Shown here: piece by piece, positions 54,046-62,536 of the stretch
Position numbering within the stretch: the stretch's first letter is position 1
Layout: every line of letters begins with the position of its first letter
Origin: Pseudomonas sp. TH15
GTDB taxonomy: Bacteria > Pseudomonadota > Gammaproteobacteria > Pseudomonadales > Pseudomonadaceae
Length of the DNA stretch: 64,000 nt
Direction of reading: 5' to 3'
NCBI RefSeq assembly: GCF_016651105.1
Contig: NZ_JAEKEL010000001.1
Span: 2,532,001-2,596,000 of the forward strand
Program-made: the position numbers and the translations under genes
Notes under the pieces: generated by a model
Database searches by the model: none
What the model was told of the DNA's origin: nothing
What the model saw: only the letters and a program-made list of their open reading frames with translations

Positions 54046-54816
54046 ATGAGTTGGTCCGCCCGGCAATACGTTGCATTTGAAGATGAACGCACGCGTCCCG
54101 CGCGCGATCTGCTGGCCGCCATTCCATCGGCGGAGGTGCGATCAGTCGTGGATATCGGTTGCGGGCCCGGTAATTCCACGGAGCTACTGGTGCAGCGTTT
54201 TGCCCAGGCCAACGTCAGCGGGCTCGACAGTTCGGCCGACATGATCGAAGCCGCCCGCAAGCGCCTGCCTGAAGTGCAGTTCGATACCGTAGACATCGGA
54301 ACCTGGAACGATAGCGGCCCGTTCGACGTGATCTTCGCCAACGCGGTGTTGCAGTGGCTGCCCGATCACGCAACGTTACTGCCGTCGTTGGCCTCTCGAT
54401 TGACCAAGGGCGGCAGCCTGGCCATCCAGATGCCCGACAACCTCAACGAACCGTCCCATCGCCTGATGCGCGAAGTCGCCGCCAATGGCCCGTGGGCCAG
54501 CAAACTGGCGGACGCCGCCGGGCAACGCACGGAAATGGCCAGTGCCAGCGCTTACTACTCGATGCTGCGGCCGCACTGCAAGCGCGTCGATGTGTGGCGC
54601 ACGACCTACCACCATCCGCTGGCGGGCGGTGCTTCGGGCGTGGTGGAGTGGTTCAAGGGCAGTGGGTTGCGGCCGTTTCTCGATCCGCTGGATGAGGGCG
54701 AGCGGGCGCAGTATCTGAAGCAATATCTGGCGGCGATTGAACAGGCTTATCCAGCGTTGGAGGATGGGACCGTGTTGTTGCCGTTTCCGCGGTTGTTCAT
54801 TGTTGCGACTCGATAG
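54046..54816 (+). CDS. tam: Trans-aconitate 2-methyltransferase
   Basis: 256 residues. The SAM loop is VVDIGCGPGNSTELL (about 36-50), with SGLDSSADMIEAAR and NAVLQWLPDH following. QMPDNLNEPSHRLMREVA and VWRTTYHHPLAGG are Tam-specific, and it ends FPRLFIVATR. It methylates trans-aconitate, a by-product that inhibits aconitase. The match to E. coli Tam runs the whole length. It lies before the ter operon, on the same strand, with a 163-nt gap. Confidence 0.93.
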   Translation: MSWSARQYVAFEDERTRPARDLLAAIPSAEVRSVVDIGCGPGNSTELLVQRFAQANVSGLDSSADMIEAARKRLPEVQFDTVDIGTWNDSGPFDVIFANAVLQWLPDHATLLPSLASRLTKGGSLAIQMPDNLNEPSHRLMREVAANGPWASKLADAAGQRTEMASASAYYSMLRPHCKRVDVWRTTYHHPLAGGASGVVEWFKGSGLRPFLDPLDEGERAQYLKQYLAAIEQAYPALEDGTVLLPFPRLFIVATR

Positions 54817-54873
54817 TTTCCTCGGCAGGAGAGCGGGTCATCTGGCAATCCAGAACCATTTGCAACGTTCCCT

Positions 54874-54901
54874 TTGAGTTTGCACCGCAAGTAGGTACTG
54901 T
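54874..54901 (+). promoter_or_regulatory. Weak sigma-70-like promoter candidate before the ter operon
   Basis: TTGAGT (54874-54879) and TACTGT (54896-54901) with a 16-nt spacer, 79 nt upstream of the ATP-grasp start. It is the best match in the tam-to-operon gap, but neither box is close to consensus. Confidence 0.22.
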
Positions 54902-54979
54902 CCGCTCCATCAGTGGAAGTCGGCGAATTGTTCATGTGTTCCGCGGCTTTCGGCGCATCTATAAGGAAGGGTAACAATA

Positions 54980-55981
54980 GTGATCTGGTTTCTCGAAGGG
55001 CAGTCCAGTCAGCGGGACATCATTCTCGGTGCGCGCGAGGCGTTGCCTGCCGACGTGAAAATTTTTGCCTCGCATCGACAGGATCGTCCCGAAATCACTT
55101 CGGTCGCGGATGTCGGCCTTGTCGAGCCTGCGGACAATCAGGAACGCATCGATTGGGTCATTGCCACTGCTCAGGCTGAGCAAATCAAAGTGGTCCTGGC
55201 GGGCCGCGTGGGTCGGGAATTCGAGCATGCTCGTGAGCGTTTCGAGCGCGCGGGCCTGGTGTTGGTCACCGGTGCACTTTCACTGGACACGTTTGACCTG
55301 GTCGATGACAAGAGCCGCTTCACGGCTGAAGCAGAACGCGTCGGCCTGGCTTGCGTGCCGGCCATCACCGCATCGAATGCCGAAGAGTTGCTGGCGGCCT
55401 ACCGTACGCTCAGTGCCTCGGGTGAAGTCTGCGTGAAACCTGCCGTGGGCATTTACGGCCAGGGTTTCTGGCGGTTCAAGGAAAGTGCCGATCCTTTCCG
55501 CTGCTTCGCCAACCCTGATGTACGTGAAGTGAATTTCGACATCTATATGCACGGCTATCGTTCGGCGGTAACGCCGCCGCCACCGATGTTGGTAATGCCC
55601 TACATGGCCGGCAGCGAGTGTTCGGTGGACATGGTGTGTGAAGCCGGGCGCCCGATCGCGTTCGTTGGTCGTCGTAAAAAGGGCCTGCATCAGCTCTGTG
55701 AGCGTGAAGGCGCTGCTATCGAACTGGCTCTGAAGGCCGCCGAGCACTTCAGGTGCGACGGCATTGTCAACGTGCAGACCCGTGACGATGCGGACGGTAA
55801 ACCGCATTTGCTGGAAATCAACGCGCGCTATTCCGGCGGTATCGGCTACACCCGGGCGACCGGTTTGAACCTGCCGGGGATTTTTGCCACTCGTCGCCTG
55901 GGCTTGCCTGAGCCGCAGGGCGTCTGGCGGCCAAACGTGCGGGTCAAAGGCATTACCGTCGCGGCGGTCGCTTCACCCTGA
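54980..55981 (+). CDS. Ter-operon ATP-grasp enzyme
   Basis: 333 residues from the GTG at 54980 (AAGGAAGG upstream). ATP-grasp features: GEVCVKPAVGIYGQGFWRF (nucleotide Lys and Gly-loop, about 151-170), PPMLVMPYMAGSECSVDMV and the metal-binding PHLLEINARYSGGIGYT (about 274-290) with Glu and Asn. Such enzymes ligate a carboxylate to an amine or other nucleophile. It heads the putative biosynthetic part of the ter operon; homologues are found in ter loci with the same partners. Confidence 0.85.
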   Translation: MIWFLEGQSSQRDIILGAREALPADVKIFASHRQDRPEITSVADVGLVEPADNQERIDWVIATAQAEQIKVVLAGRVGREFEHARERFERAGLVLVTGALSLDTFDLVDDKSRFTAEAERVGLACVPAITASNAEELLAAYRTLSASGEVCVKPAVGIYGQGFWRFKESADPFRCFANPDVREVNFDIYMHGYRSAVTPPPPMLVMPYMAGSECSVDMVCEAGRPIAFVGRRKKGLHQLCEREGAAIELALKAAEHFRCDGIVNVQTRDDADGKPHLLEINARYSGGIGYTRATGLNLPGIFATRRLGLPEPQGVWRPNVRVKGITVAAVASP

Positions 55982-56074
55982 TATTAATTCGACATATGAA
56001 GTCTGCTACCATTTGCGCGTTTGCGTCGACCGGCCCAAACCAATGCAGGAAGCAATGAAAGGAGTTTTCAAGGA

Positions 56075-57214
56075 ATGATGGTGCTAGCGCCTGGCGCAAA
56101 CACCGCAGTATCAAGCGCCCGGAGTGAATGGACTCTGGAATGTGGAAACTCTTCAGCTTTCGGGGAGTATGCCGCGGTTGCCATATTGCCGGTTGATGAA
56201 AAACGCCGCCCGAAAGGTGATGCAGCCCTGTTCCAGACGCCCCGCGCCTGGATGGAATGGGTCGAGGATCAGCAGAAAGTCGGCTGCAAGCTGAACCTGG
56301 ATGACATTCCGGCGGGCAGCGATCGCGTGCTTCTGGTGGTTTACACCTTTTCTGCTGCCGGCCCGGTCAGCGAGCTGAAAAACCTGCGCCTGCAGGTCGA
56401 TGGCCAGATCGATTACGCGCTGGATCTTCGCGAAAATGGCGAATCCGCGATCATCATCGGCGAGTTCTACCGCCGAAATGAACAATGGAAATTTCGCGCG
56501 CTGGCTGAAGGCTCTGCCTACGGCCTCGCTGCGCTTGGCCGTCGTATCGGTCTGGAGATCGACGAAGCCCACCCCAATGGCCGGCCCAATGCATCGGGAT
56601 CCGGTCGTCCGGCGAGCAGCGCCACCGGTACGGCTTTCGCCGTGTCCCCCACCCATGTAATGACTTGCGCCCACGTCATTGAAGGCATGCGCGAGATCCA
56701 CATTGCCTCGTTTGACGGGCGCTACCGTGCCGATCCGGTGGTGGTTGATCGGCGTAACGACATCGCCCTGTTACGGGTGATCGACTCTCCGGCGCTGAAG
56801 CCGGTGGCCTTCAAGTCCGGGTTCGGTTGCGATCTCGGCGAAGACATTGTCGCGCTGGGGTTTCCACTGGCCGGTTTTGCCGGTGGCGGCGTCCATGTCA
56901 CTCAGGGTGGCGTTTCAGCGCTGTTCGGTTTGCACAACGACGCCAGCCTGTTGCAGTTCACCGCAGCCATCCAGCCGGGCTCCAGCGGCAGTCCGCTGTT
57001 TGATTTTTCCGGGGCCGTGATCGGTCTCGTCACTTCATCCATACCTGATGCACAGAACATGAATTTTGCGGTGAAAGCATCGCTGCTGATTTCTTTCCTC
57101 GACGCCTGTCGTGTTGACGGCAAAAAGAATGCGTCGGGCCAGACGTTTACCGCAGCGCAACTCGCGCGCGAAGCACAGGCATCTATGTGGCGGGTGGAAG
57201 CCACAAATCTCTGA
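56075..57214 (+). CDS. TerD-like domain fused to a trypsin-like serine protease
   Basis: 379 residues from the first of two ATGs (56075). The N-terminal about 165 residues are TerD-fold: LAPGANTAVSS at the start and IIIGEFYRRNEQWKFRALAEG at about 126-146, matching the N-terminal half of TerA in this operon. The TerD acidic calcium motif is not visible. The C-terminal domain is trypsin-like with His200 (TCAHVI), Asp229 (RRNDIALLRV) and Ser304 (PGSSGSPLF). No signal peptide, so it acts in the cytoplasm. Confidence 0.85.
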   Translation: MMVLAPGANTAVSSARSEWTLECGNSSAFGEYAAVAILPVDEKRRPKGDAALFQTPRAWMEWVEDQQKVGCKLNLDDIPAGSDRVLLVVYTFSAAGPVSELKNLRLQVDGQIDYALDLRENGESAIIIGEFYRRNEQWKFRALAEGSAYGLAALGRRIGLEIDEAHPNGRPNASGSGRPASSATGTAFAVSPTHVMTCAHVIEGMREIHIASFDGRYRADPVVVDRRNDIALLRVIDSPALKPVAFKSGFGCDLGEDIVALGFPLAGFAGGGVHVTQGGVSALFGLHNDASLLQFTAAIQPGSSGSPLFDFSGAVIGLVTSSIPDAQNMNFAVKASLLISFLDACRVDGKKNASGQTFTAAQLAREAQASMWRVEATNL

Positions 57215-57251
57215 TTCATCTTTGAATTGAAACTTACGGAAGAGGCACTGG

Positions 57252-58412
57252 ATGTTTGGTCCAGTGCCAAGGCAGGAACTGTTAATGGAATCAAATGCAG
57301 CAACGCAAGCGCTGAGCGCACAACTGATGCGCGGGCGTCTCGACGTCAACGTTGATGATGCTGTCATTGCCCCTGAGTCACTGTTTGGCTTCGCCGAACG
57401 TCGTAATCCGAAGCGGGCATTCCTGTTCGTGTCCAAAGTGCTCGGACGGCATATTCCGGTCCGTCCGTCGGTGATGGCGGCCAGTTTTGAAAGCCTGGCG
57501 GCAGAAATTCCGGCTGACTTGCCAGGCCCGGTCCTGGTCATCGGCATGGCCGAAACCGCTGTCGGCCTCGGTGCCGGTGTACACCGGGCGTATAGCGCCA
57601 CGCGGCCTGACACGGTCTATATGGTCAGCACGCGTCACCCGACGGGGACCGAACTGTTCACCCGCTTCGAAGAAGAGCACAGCCACGCCAGCGCTCACTT
57701 GATTCACTTGCCGGTTGACGCGCAGGTGCGTGAGCAGATGCTCAATGCGCGCTCGCTGGTGCTGGTCGATGACGAGGCCTCGACGGGCAAGACGTTCATC
57801 AATCTGCATCGCGCTCTGGTCGATGCCGGTCTGGATAAAGTCGAACAGGTCGTGACCTGCGTGCTGACCGATTGGTCGGGCGGCGCGGTGCGTGACGCGC
57901 TGGGCGATCGCGTGCATCAAGTGTCGCTGCTGCAGGGCTCGTACCAATTCTTCGAAGACCCCGATGCGCCGTTGCCCGACATGCCCGCGGTGGGCACCAT
58001 CGCCGCCGGTGACTGGCCGGTGAATGCCGACAACGACTGGGGCCGTCTGGGCGTGCGCAGTGTCGCCGATAGCCTGGCGCCCGAGCTTCACGTAGAACCG
58101 GGTGAAAAGGTTCTGGTCGTCGGCACCAGCGAGTTTGTCTGGCGTCCGTTTCTGCTGGCCGAACGTCTGGAGCGTGCTGGCGCCGATGTGCATTTCAGCT
58201 CGACCAGCCGCTCGCCCATCGCTCTGGGGCATGCGATCGGGCATGCCTTGTCGTTTGCCGACAACTACGGTCTGGGCATCGCCAACTTTCTCTACAACGT
58301 GCGCCCGGGCCAGTTCGACCGCGTGTTGATCTGCTCGGAAACACCGGCGCAGGCGGTTTCAGCCGACTTGCTGAAGACCTTGAACGCACAGGTGATCGTC
58401 GATGCCAAGTAA
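57252..58412 (+). CDS. Phosphoribosyltransferase with TRSP-type C-terminal domain
   Basis: 386 residues from ATG 57252 (GGAAGAGG 6 nt upstream); ATG 57285 is an alternative. The PRPP loop is SLVLVDDEASTGKTF (about 168-182) in a PRTase fold. The C-terminal part (about 265-386, VEPGEKVLVVGTSEFVWRPFLLAERLE and PIALGHAIGHALSF) fits the TRSP domain of Ter-associated PRTases. It would join a base or base-like group to PRPP. It overlaps the following HAD gene by 11 nt. Confidence 0.82.
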   Translation: MFGPVPRQELLMESNAATQALSAQLMRGRLDVNVDDAVIAPESLFGFAERRNPKRAFLFVSKVLGRHIPVRPSVMAASFESLAAEIPADLPGPVLVIGMAETAVGLGAGVHRAYSATRPDTVYMVSTRHPTGTELFTRFEEEHSHASAHLIHLPVDAQVREQMLNARSLVLVDDEASTGKTFINLHRALVDAGLDKVEQVVTCVLTDWSGGAVRDALGDRVHQVSLLQGSYQFFEDPDAPLPDMPAVGTIAAGDWPVNADNDWGRLGVRSVADSLAPELHVEPGEKVLVVGTSEFVWRPFLLAERLERAGADVHFSSTSRSPIALGHAIGHALSFADNYGLGIANFLYNVRPGQFDRVLICSETPAQAVSADLLKTLNAQVIVDAK

Positions 58413-59160
58413 TCGCCCGCTGGCGCTGGTCGATCTCGACGACACGTTGTTTCAGACCGCACGCAAGATGTCGCCGGATACGCCACGCCACACGGCGACC
58501 CTCGACGTCGACGGTCAGCCCAACGGTTACATGAGCCCGGTGCAGAAGTCGATGACCGAATGGTTGCTCGCCACCACGGACGTAGTGCCGGTGACCGCGC
58601 GCAGTGTTGAAGCTTTCAGCCGCGTCCGCCTGCCATTCCGCCAGGGCGCCATCTGTTCCCACGGCGGCGTGATTCTTGGCGCCGACGGCAAGCTTGATCA
58701 GGCCTGGCAGGCGCGCATGAGCGACCTGCTTGCCGACTACCAAAAGCGTCTGCCGGAATTGAGCGAAGCGACGCTCGCCATTGGCAAGCAACTGGGCATT
58801 TCCTTGCGTGGCTGGGTTGTCGAAGAGGAAGGGCTGCGTCACTACGTAGTGACCAAACACAACGAGTCCAGCGACGAGGTACTCAACGCCGTGCTGGCTG
58901 AAGTTCAGGCGCAAGGGTTGCTGGAAGGCATGCACATTCATGGCAACAGCAACAACCTGGCCTTCCTGCCTCAGGGCCTGTCCAAACAGGCGGCGGTGCA
59001 GGAGTGGTTGCGTCGTGACCGCGAAATCAACGGCGAACGCCCACTGCTGGGCTTCGGCGACAGCATCACCGATCTGGCCTTCATGCAGGAGTGCCATTGG
59101 TGGGTGACGCCAACGCGCAGCCAATTGGCCAAGCGAGTAGAGGCGTCGATTCATGAGTAA
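58402..59160 (+). CDS. HAD-superfamily hydrolase of the ter operon
   Basis: 252 residues. HAD motifs: ALVDLDDTLF (Asp11, Asp13), VPVTARSVEAF, the Lys of GLSKQAAV and the acidic LLGFGDSITD. This is the C2-capped Cof-like/sucrose-phosphatase-like layout. It likely dephosphorylates a phosphosugar or nucleotide-like intermediate. It overlaps both neighbours (11 nt and 8 nt), so the genes are translationally coupled. Confidence 0.83.
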   Translation: MPSNRPLALVDLDDTLFQTARKMSPDTPRHTATLDVDGQPNGYMSPVQKSMTEWLLATTDVVPVTARSVEAFSRVRLPFRQGAICSHGGVILGADGKLDQAWQARMSDLLADYQKRLPELSEATLAIGKQLGISLRGWVVEEEGLRHYVVTKHNESSDEVLNAVLAEVQAQGLLEGMHIHGNSNNLAFLPQGLSKQAAVQEWLRRDREINGERPLLGFGDSITDLAFMQECHWWVTPTRSQLAKRVEASIHE

Positions 59161-60247
59161 TGCCATCTCCCAACTGCTGACGGTGGGCAGCGCGAGCTAT
59201 GCGCCGGATGACGTCCACTTTCTGCTGCAAGCCGTGCAGATGGACGTGACCGACGTCGAGGAAAAAGAGCGCCTGATTCAGACGAAGCAGAAGCACTATT
59301 CCGAAATGATCAGCCTGGAAAGCGCGCCCAGCGATATTCACAAGGCACTCTACGAGCGTGTTCTGGCGCAGAACGGCGAGCGTATGGCCGCCGATGTGCA
59401 AGCGCTGGCGCTGGGGTTGCATGAAGCCTGTGCGGGCCCTGCAATTGTGCTGGTGTCGTTCGTGCGCGCCGGCCTGCCGCTGGGTGTGCTGTTGCGTCGC
59501 GCACTGATCGAGATGGGCCGCGAAACCTACCATTACGGCATCAGCATCGTCCGCGATCGGGGCATCGATACCGTTGCCCTGGAAGCCATCATCCAGTGCC
59601 ATGGCGCCGAGAACATCATCTTTGTCGATGGCTGGACCGGCAAGGGCGCAATCTGTGGCGAAATCCAGCGCAGCCTGGGCGATGACCCGCGTTTCCCCGC
59701 GCTGCCGCGACTGGTCGTGCTGGCAGACCCGTGCGGTCGCGCCTGGATGGCAGCGTCTGCCGAAGACTGGGTGATCCCGTCCGGCATTCTGGGGGCCACG
59801 GTCTCCGGTCTGGTTTCGCGCTCGATCTGGCCGGAAAACGGCGGACTGCATGGCTGCGTGGTGTACGACCACCTGCGCGAGCACGATGTGACGCAAGCGT
59901 TCATCGAGCAGATCGAAGTGCAGCGCAAAGCCTTGGGCGTCGTGGCCAAAGCCGTGCCGTGGAGCGACGCTCAGCGTGTGGAACTTCAGGGGGCGGCCAG
60001 CCACGTGGTTGAGTCGTTGGCCACACGTTTTGAGATCACCAACCTGAACCGGGTCAAGCCGGGCATCGCCGAAGCGACGCGCGCGGTATTGCGCCGGGTT
60101 CCGCACCACGTGTTGATCCGCAACCGCAACGACAGCGATGTGCAGTTGCTGATGCACCTGACCGAAGCCGCCGGCGTACCGGTGGAAGAGGTGGGCGCGC
60201 AGTTGGGGCCTTATCGTGCGGTGACCATCATTCGGAGTCTGGGCTGA
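59153..60247 (+). CDS. Second phosphoribosyltransferase with PELOTA-type C-terminus (StiP family)
   Basis: 364 residues. The PRPP loop is NIIFVDGWTGKGAI (about 154-167) and VSFVRAGLPLGVLLRRAL a structural strand-helix. The C-terminal about 90 residues (RFEITNLNRVKPGIAEATRAVLRRVPHHVLIRNRND...) fit the PELOTA-like RNA-binding domain described in Ter systems. Databases may label this family 'cysteine protease StiP', but what I see is a PRTase loop. It overlaps HAD by 8 nt and CitE by 1 nt. Confidence 0.8.
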   Translation: MSNAISQLLTVGSASYAPDDVHFLLQAVQMDVTDVEEKERLIQTKQKHYSEMISLESAPSDIHKALYERVLAQNGERMAADVQALALGLHEACAGPAIVLVSFVRAGLPLGVLLRRALIEMGRETYHYGISIVRDRGIDTVALEAIIQCHGAENIIFVDGWTGKGAICGEIQRSLGDDPRFPALPRLVVLADPCGRAWMAASAEDWVIPSGILGATVSGLVSRSIWPENGGLHGCVVYDHLREHDVTQAFIEQIEVQRKALGVVAKAVPWSDAQRVELQGAASHVVESLATRFEITNLNRVKPGIAEATRAVLRRVPHHVLIRNRNDSDVQLLMHLTEAAGVPVEEVGAQLGPYRAVTIIRSLG

Positions 60248-61197
60248 TGAAAACCCTTTCTCCCTATGCCCTCGGCGCCACGCTGTACATGCCCGCCACG
60301 CGTGCGGACCTGCTGGATGTGGTGTTTCGCAACAAACTGCCGGAATTGCGCTCGCTGGTGGTGTGCCTGGAAGACGCGGTCGCCGACATCGATATCGCGA
60401 CCGCACTGGCCAACCTGCATGGCTTGCTGACAGTCATCGATCAGCGCGGCGGTCGTCCAGAGGACGGCCCGTTGCTGTTCGTTCGGCCCCGCGACTCGGA
60501 GATGGCGGCGGTACTCAACGATTGGCCGCTGATGGCGCACGTCGATGGCTTCGTCATCCCGAAACTGACCTCGGCCAACCTCGGCGCCTGGGAACAGGCC
60601 GTGACCAATCCTGCGTTGTTCCTAATGCCGACGCTGGAGACCGCGGACGTCTTCAACCCAACTGCCATGGTCGAATTGGGGCAGGCGCTCAAGGCGAGTC
60701 TGAATCAGCGCATCATCGCCTTGCGCATTGGCGGCAATGACTTGATGGGCAGCCTCGGTCTTCGGCGCAATCCGACCACCACGCTCTACAGCACGCCGAT
60801 GGGTTACGTGATTCCGATGCTGGCGGGGGTCATGGGCTCGCAAGGTTTCGCATTGACTGCGCCGGTGTTCGAGCAGTTGGCGTCGCCGCACCTGCTCAGG
60901 GAGGAACTGGAATCTGATATCGCTCATGGCCTGGTCGGCAAGACCGCGATTCACCCAAGCCAGATCGAGATCATTCAGGACACGCTGCGTGTCAGCCTTG
61001 AGGACTTCAACAGCGCCAAGCTGATTGTCAGCGATGTGGCGCCGGCGGTGTTCCGGCACAACGACGCGATGTGCGAGCCGGCGACCCATTACAAGTGGGC
61101 CGTAAAAATTCTTGAACGCGCGCAGTGGCACGGCATCCGTCATGCGGAAGTCGGTGTCGGCGAGAGTTCGATTCGTCTGGCGGAGGTAGCGGGATGA
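60247..61197 (+). CDS. CitE/HpcH-like aldolase-lyase family protein
   Basis: 316 residues of the HpcH/HpaI-citrate lyase beta TIM-barrel family. VVCLEDAVADIDI (about 39-51), a conserved Arg in FVRPRDSEM, HVDGFVIPKLTSAN and ALRIGGNDLMGSLGLRRN match, with Glu/Asp metal ligands in place. No citrate lyase alpha or gamma genes are near. In this operon it probably cleaves or forms a C-C bond of the small molecule. It starts within the stop of the PRTase gene (TGATG). Confidence 0.84.
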   Translation: MKTLSPYALGATLYMPATRADLLDVVFRNKLPELRSLVVCLEDAVADIDIATALANLHGLLTVIDQRGGRPEDGPLLFVRPRDSEMAAVLNDWPLMAHVDGFVIPKLTSANLGAWEQAVTNPALFLMPTLETADVFNPTAMVELGQALKASLNQRIIALRIGGNDLMGSLGLRRNPTTTLYSTPMGYVIPMLAGVMGSQGFALTAPVFEQLASPHLLREELESDIAHGLVGKTAIHPSQIEIIQDTLRVSLEDFNSAKLIVSDVAPAVFRHNDAMCEPATHYKWAVKILERAQWHGIRHAEVGVGESSIRLAEVAG

Positions 61198-61949
61198 TAG
61201 AGCAGACCGATAAGCCCGGCGCACCGCCGCGGCCCGTCCTTTCGGTGTTCGATTTCGACGGCACGCTGACCCGTAACGACAGCTTTGTGCCGTTTCTGAA
61301 GTTTGCCTTCGGCGCGCGCGAGTTCAATCGGCGCCTGCTGAAGCTGGCGTTGCCCAGCCTGCGATTCGTGGCGCGGCGAATGAGCCGTGACGAACTCAAG
61401 GCACAGTTGATCCGTACGTTTCTGGTGGGTGTGAAGCTTGAGTGGCTGCAGCAGCAAGCCGCGAGTTATTGCGTTCGGGCCTGGCCACGCTTGATGCGCC
61501 CGTCAGGCTTGCTGGCGATTGCTGCCGAGATCAAGTCCGGTGCCGTGGTGACTCTCTGTTCCGCTTCGCCTGCATTGGTGTTGCAGCCTTTCGCCGACCG
61601 TCTTGGTGTGAAGCTGATCGGCACCGAGCTGGAAGTGATTGACGGTGTATTGACCGGGCACATTACCGGCAACAACTGCCGGTGCGAAAACAAGGTGCTC
61701 AGGCTGGAAGCGGTTTACGGCGATTTGCAGCAATTCCGCATTCGGGCCTGGGGCGATACCCGCGGTGATCACGAGTTGCTGGCTGCTGCTGAAGATGCGC
61801 ACTGGCGGCACTTTCACCCGGCATGGCGTCGTGGACGTCTGCGGGCAACCAAAGGAAGTAATCCGGGCGTGCGCGATGCGCACACCGACCTGCATGGGGC
61901 GGGCAAACCTGATCGCTCCATGAACACCGATGACCAACAAGGAGCGTAA
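61194..61949 (+). CDS. HAD-IB (SerB-like) phosphatase of the ter operon
   Basis: 251 residues from ATG 61194 (ATGA overlap with the CitE-like gene). HAD motifs: LSVFDFDGTLTRNDSF (Asp20, Asp22), VTLCSASPAL, the Lys in ENKVLRLEAV and the AWGDTRGDHELL acidic pair. The SerB-like C1-cap type suggests a small phosphate ester. The C-terminal 40 residues (RATKGSNPGVRDAHTD...) are unstructured-looking. It ends 2 nt before terZ. Confidence 0.82.
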   Translation: MIEQTDKPGAPPRPVLSVFDFDGTLTRNDSFVPFLKFAFGAREFNRRLLKLALPSLRFVARRMSRDELKAQLIRTFLVGVKLEWLQQQAASYCVRAWPRLMRPSGLLAIAAEIKSGAVVTLCSASPALVLQPFADRLGVKLIGTELEVIDGVLTGHITGNNCRCENKVLRLEAVYGDLQQFRIRAWGDTRGDHELLAAAEDAHWRHFHPAWRRGRLRATKGSNPGVRDAHTDLHGAGKPDRSMNTDDQQGA

Positions 61950-61951
61950 CG

Positions 61952-62536
61952 ATGGCACTTACCCTGAGCAAAAAACAGTCCATTTCCCTGGAAAAAACGG
62001 CCGGCACTGCGTTGTCCAGCGTCAGCCTCGGCCTGGGTTGGGATCCGGTAAAGGCCGGTTTTCTCGGCAAACTGATGGGCAATGGCGGTGAGATCGACCT
62101 TGATGCTTCGTGCATCCTGCTCGACGGCAGCCTGAAGCCTGTGGACCTGGTCTGGTTCCGTCAGCTCAAATCCCAGGACGGCTCGATCCAGCACTCCGGC
62201 GACAACCGCACGGGCGAAGGTGATGGCGACGACGAAACCATCCATGTTGACCTGCAGCGCCTGCCTGCGGTGGTTCAGCACCTGGTGTTCACTGTGAACA
62301 GCTTCACCGGGCAGAATTTCGAAAAAGTTGAAAACGCCTACTGCCGCATCGTCAACGCCAGTAACAAGAGCGAACTGGCCCGTTTCAATCTGTCCGAACG
62401 TGGCGCTCACACCGGCATCGTCATGGCCAGCCTGTCGCGTGACAGCGATGGCTGGAAGTTCACCGCTATCGGCGAGACCACCCATGGCCGCACCGCGGAT
62501 GACCTGATCAACCTGGCCACTCAGGCGCTGCGCTAA
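61952..62536 (+). CDS. terZ: TerZ-like TerD-family protein
   Basis: 194 residues, the TerZ length. It starts MALTLSKKQSISLEK. The acidic calcium-binding motifs EIDLDASC (about 47-54) and GDNRTGEGDGDDE (about 83-95) are complete, and VNSFTGQNFEKVENAYCRIV and AHTGIVMASLSR are near-identical in pattern to TerZ. It binds calcium and is part of the membrane-associated Ter complex in relatives. It is 1 nt from terA (TAATG). Confidence 0.9.
   Translation: MALTLSKKQSISLEKTAGTALSSVSLGLGWDPVKAGFLGKLMGNGGEIDLDASCILLDGSLKPVDLVWFRQLKSQDGSIQHSGDNRTGEGDGDDETIHVDLQRLPAVVQHLVFTVNSFTGQNFEKVENAYCRIVNASNKSELARFNLSERGAHTGIVMASLSRDSDGWKFTAIGETTHGRTADDLINLATQALR

Noticed and set aside
59153..60247. Reading the gene as a cysteine protease (StiP label)
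   Set aside because: I see a PRPP loop FVDGWTGKG and PRTase-like strands but no Cys-His protease motif, so the PRTase reading is preferred.
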